Source: Pyrinomonadaceae bacterium (lineage in GTDB: Bacteria > Acidobacteriota > Blastocatellia > Pyrinomonadales > Pyrinomonadaceae). From it: DNA of 64,000 bases. Below are positions 61,454 through 64,000 of the stretch, piece after piece; the first letter of the stretch is position 1, and every line of letters begins with the position of its first letter. The DNA is taken from assembly GCA_019694395.1 (NCBI GenBank), contig JAIBCC010000012.1, positions 1 through 64,000 on the forward strand. Reading direction: 5' to 3'. A model generated the notes under the pieces. It was not told where the DNA came from and ran no database searches. It saw only the letters and a program-made list of their open reading frames with translations. Both the position numbers and the translations under genes were made by a program.

Positions 61454-61570
61454 TTAATTGGTTGATTGGTTCATATAAATAAAACTAAAGAATCCCAAAA
61501 GAACGACTAATCTGACGAAGATCAGCAAAGCTGAAGCAACTAAAATTCCGATAATTGTTCCGATTTTCAT
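61454..61570 (-). CDS. 38-residue single-span membrane peptide
   Basis: A short frame from the ATG at 61570 to TAA at 61456-61454 encodes 'MKIGTIIGILVASALLIF' followed by 'VRLVVLLGFFSFIYMNQSTN': one long hydrophobic helix with a polar end. AAAGAGAT lies 6-7 nt before the ATG. It precedes the lipoprotein gene by 19 bp in the same direction and could be the first gene of the operon. Small size makes it uncertain. Confidence 0.5.
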   Translation of the reverse strand: MKIGTIIGILVASALLIFVRLVVLLGFFSFIYMNQSTN

Positions 61571-61825
61571 ATAACATCTCTTTAATTGGATAAATCCTGG
61601 TTTCAAAGAATTTTTGTTCACCGAATTGCAAATTTATACTTTTCGTCTTTTGTCTTTCGGGTTAAAATTTCATTCATAAATTTTCTATTGGCGGTGAATT
61701 TCCCGTCCACGCTTTCAAATTTGCCGCAAAGTCCGGTGAACAGTCGTCGAAAAAAAGTGATTTTTTAATATGTTTTTTGGTGACTTTTGGTGACTTTTGG
61801 CTAAACTGTTCAAACAGATATATTT
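61571..61825. other. Divergent control region
   Basis: This 255-bp gap separates the minus-strand exported-protein operon from the plus-strand winged-helix gene. It has no convincing coding frame. The tandem 10-bp repeats at 61771-61800 are the clearest control element. Confidence 0.45.
61771..61800 (+). promoter_or_regulatory. Tandem 10-bp direct repeats before winged-helix gene
   Basis: TGTTTTTTGG, TGACTTTTGG, TGACTTTTGG are consecutive 10-bp units, the last ending 25 bp before the ATG at 61826. Direct repeats at one helical turn are the usual target of OmpR/CadC-type winged-helix proteins, so autoregulation or control of the divergent operon is plausible. Confidence 0.55.
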
Positions 61826-63964
61826 ATGGAAAATAAAGGAGTTCGGTTTTTCGAGTTCGGCGAGTTTCGGATTGATACCCGACGGCGGATTTTGACGAAA
61901 AATGAGCAAACTATTCAGATGCAGAACCGGCATTTTGAACTTCTTTTAGTCCTGGTTAAAGATGCGGGACAGATTTTGTCGCAGGATGAGCTGATCGATA
62001 GTGTTTGGAACGGAGCGTTTATTGAACAATCCAATTTGAAAAAAGGAATTTCCGCCCTTCGTCATATTTTGGGCGAATCGCCGAACGACAGCGAATTTAT
62101 TAAAACGATTCCGCGTAAAGGTTATAGTTTTGTGGCTTCGGTTCAAGAATTTGCCGATGAAACTCCTTCCGAAATCCCTAAAACTGAATTAGAAATTACA
62201 AATAATCAATCTGAGAAAGATCAGATTTCCACTAAACCAAAATTCAAAACAAAATATTTGCTCATTTTGATTCTGATTCCGATTATTGCTTTAATTTTTT
62301 TCGGCTGGCGGTTTTATCGCTCAAATAGCTCAAACATTGATTTGAGCCGTTTAAGAATTGAACCTTTGACGGCTTTGGGAACGGTGGCAGGCAGCGATAT
62401 TTCCCGAAACGGAGAATATATTTTATTTGGAGCAATCGAGGACAGACTGCATTCAATTTGGATTAAACATTTACCCACCGGCAAAATTACACCGTTGTTA
62501 AAACCGCAAAAAGCTCGAATTTATGCGGCGACTTTTGCTCCTGACAACGAATCCGTTTATCTTTGGCTGTTTTTCGACGATGAAAAAAATAAGAGCGGTA
62601 TTTACAAAATTGCTTTAGCCGGAGGTGAGCCGCAAAAGGTGTCGGAAAAAAACACCGGGATTGATTTTTCGCCGGATGGAAAACGGATTGCGTATCGGCT
62701 GTCAAACATTAACGAAAAAGGCGAAAACGGACTTTTTACAGCGAATCCTGATTTTAGCAATGAAAAATTGGTTTTTAGTTTTAATCCGACTGAATTTGTC
62801 GTGCAAGATCATAAATGGTCGCCCGACGGACTTTATCTAACTTACGTTGCGCGGACTATCAAAAATAATCAGCGACGTTTTTTTATTGGTCAAATCCCTG
62901 CCGAAGGCGGTGCAGAAAGATTTATAGTTCCGCCACGGGCAGAGTCGATTTGGGGAATTGACTGGTTCCCTGATGGTAAGGGTTTGGCAGTTACTGCAAT
63001 TGATCCGAATACTTTGTTGACACAGGTTTGGTATTTGAGTTATCCGTCTGCTGACTGGCAAAGACTGACAACTGATTTAACTTCTTACAGTTACGCCAAG
63101 GTGACTCCTGATGGAAAAAGCGTCATTGCTCCGCAGCAAAGAGATATTTTTAATCTTTGGATTGGGCAAAATGATGGGCAAAACTTTCGTCAGGTAACTT
63201 TTGATACAATCCGATACGAACTGGATATGAGCTGGATGAATGAAGAAACTATTTTGTTTTCTGCCAGTTCAGGAAATAATATCGAGATTTGGAAAATGCA
63301 GGCTGACGGTTCAAATCGCCAACAACTTACCAACGATCCGGCGAAGGATATTACCCCAAAAGCTACGCCCGACGGCAAAAAGATTTTGTTTATTTCAAAC
63401 CGGAGCGGAATGCGTCAGGTTTGGCAAATGGATGCGGATGGTAATAATCCCCGCCAAATTACCAATTCGGCTGTCGAAGTTCAGAATTTCAGCATTTTAT
63501 CTGATGGAAACTCAATTGTTTATGAGGTTTGGGTTTCGGCACAGGAAACGGTTCTATTTAAAAAAGCGATTGACGGAAACGAAATTAAACAGCTGCCGAT
63601 TCCTGCTCCTTACAGTTGGAATATTTCATCCGACGGAAAAATGATTGCTTTTGAGGCTCGAACCGATAAAGGTATGAAAGTGCGGATCAGCCCTTTAGAA
63701 CAAAATTCGTTGATAAAAGAATTTGATTTAGGAAGTTTTGACAAATTTGTTTGGAGCAAAGATGGAAAAGGACTCTTTTATGATAACAACAGCAAAGTTG
63801 ACCAAATAATGTTTCAACCGATTGAAGGGGGCGCACCGAAACAAATTACAAATTTCAATACGGACGATAATATCTGGAACTTTGATCTTTCGCCGAACGG
63901 AAACCAAATCGTCGCCCGGCGGGTTCGTCAATATTTCGATTTGATGCAGATAAAACTCAATTAA
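61826..63964 (+). CDS. Winged-helix transmembrane regulator with PD40 propeller
   Basis: The 712-residue protein has an OmpR/CadC-type winged helix (about 6-105; 'IQMQNRHFELLLVLVKDAGQIL', 'LKKGISALRHILGE', 'IKTIPRKGYSFVA', read in parts), a membrane segment (about 147-165) and a large external PD40/TolB-like propeller (about 190-712; 'TPDGKKILFISNRSG', 'SPNGNQIVARRV'). It would bind DNA from the membrane in response to an outside signal. The propeller resembles that of the kinase at 24490, so related sensors are used by two signalling types. It is divergent from the exported-protein operon. Confidence 0.9.
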   Translation: MENKGVRFFEFGEFRIDTRRRILTKNEQTIQMQNRHFELLLVLVKDAGQILSQDELIDSVWNGAFIEQSNLKKGISALRHILGESPNDSEFIKTIPRKGYSFVASVQEFADETPSEIPKTELEITNNQSEKDQISTKPKFKTKYLLILILIPIIALIFFGWRFYRSNSSNIDLSRLRIEPLTALGTVAGSDISRNGEYILFGAIEDRLHSIWIKHLPTGKITPLLKPQKARIYAATFAPDNESVYLWLFFDDEKNKSGIYKIALAGGEPQKVSEKNTGIDFSPDGKRIAYRLSNINEKGENGLFTANPDFSNEKLVFSFNPTEFVVQDHKWSPDGLYLTYVARTIKNNQRRFFIGQIPAEGGAERFIVPPRAESIWGIDWFPDGKGLAVTAIDPNTLLTQVWYLSYPSADWQRLTTDLTSYSYAKVTPDGKSVIAPQQRDIFNLWIGQNDGQNFRQVTFDTIRYELDMSWMNEETILFSASSGNNIEIWKMQADGSNRQQLTNDPAKDITPKATPDGKKILFISNRSGMRQVWQMDADGNNPRQITNSAVEVQNFSILSDGNSIVYEVWVSAQETVLFKKAIDGNEIKQLPIPAPYSWNISSDGKMIAFEARTDKGMKVRISPLEQNSLIKEFDLGSFDKFVWSKDGKGLFYDNNSKVDQIMFQPIEGGAPKQITNFNTDDNIWNFDLSPNGNQIVARRVRQYFDLMQIKLN

Positions 63965-64000
63965 ATTTAAGTTGAAACTGCTTCCTCTTCATCAAAAATC

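Noticed and set aside
1..64000. tRNA or rRNA genes and insertion-sequence transposases
   Set aside because: None could be recognised by reading both strands; no transposase-like protein occurs among the coding regions.

Overview
The window looks like a chromosomal segment of an Acidobacteriota member, most likely class Blastocatellia (Pyrinomonadaceae-like). Base composition is AT-rich, roughly 38-40% G+C by eye. The placement rests on a combination of protein types: a secreted VWFA protein of the acidobacterial type, a Ser/Thr kinase fused to PD40 propeller repeats, two winged-helix/transmembrane/TolB-like regulators, an exported TPR-CHAT protein beside an ECF sigma factor, and a small CxxC protein of a kind I associate with this group. 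Taxonomy is inferred; no rRNA or tRNA gene was seen.

Layout. 1-2459: a non-coding stretch with four consecutive hairpins, a minus-strand TPR membrane protein and a small anti-sigma-like protein. 2460-22872: a long plus-strand exopolysaccharide locus with a sigma-like regulator, an O-antigen ligase/polymerase-like protein, five family-2 glycosyltransferases, a flippase, two asparagine-synthase-like amidotransferases, a methyltransferase, a deacetylase-like protein, a heparinase II/III-type lyase and two family-4 glycosyltransferases. It resembles exosortase-A-associated loci, but no exosortase or PEP-CTERM protein is visible. 6-phosphogluconate dehydrogenase follows (22964). 24490-28621: kinase-PD40 protein, small CxxC protein and a winged-helix regulator. 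28720-33522: a complete branched-chain amino acid (Liv) ABC transporter. 33647-37454: an unassigned three-gene cassette (a small helical protein and two TPR proteins) sharing Asn/Ser/Thr/Ile-rich segments. 37791-46475: a small coiled-coil protein, the molybdenum subunit of a xanthine dehydrogenase-family enzyme and its XdhC accessory protein, the last two separated by two opposite-strand FG-GAP propeller proteins. 46694-48233: Uma2-type protein, peroxiredoxin and a YggX-like protein. 48311-55251: exported CHAT protease-like protein, sigma factor, anti-sigma-like protein, zinc-ribbon membrane protein and a secreted protein. 55369-57365: a degenerate arginase-fold protein and a VWFA protein. 57541-61570: a compact eight-gene minus-strand operon of mostly exported small proteins, including a PqqD-like domain fused to a Tat-like signal and a tail with eight cysteines, and a caspase-like (clan CD) candidate. 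61826-63964: a divergent winged-helix/PD40 regulator.

Two features stand out. First, many gaps between co-directional genes hold self-complementary foldback elements built from degenerate 7-bp units. Their sequences differ, but their architecture and placement (just after a stop codon and close to the next start) are similar. Related heptamer arrays lie inside the xdhC reading frame, and a 21-bp (3 x 7) array follows the second TPR gene. Second, the 57541-61570 operon with its PqqD-Tat-Cys protein is the best candidate for an undescribed system. Both winged-helix/TolB-like regulators have tandem 10-bp direct repeats upstream, which may be their own binding sites.
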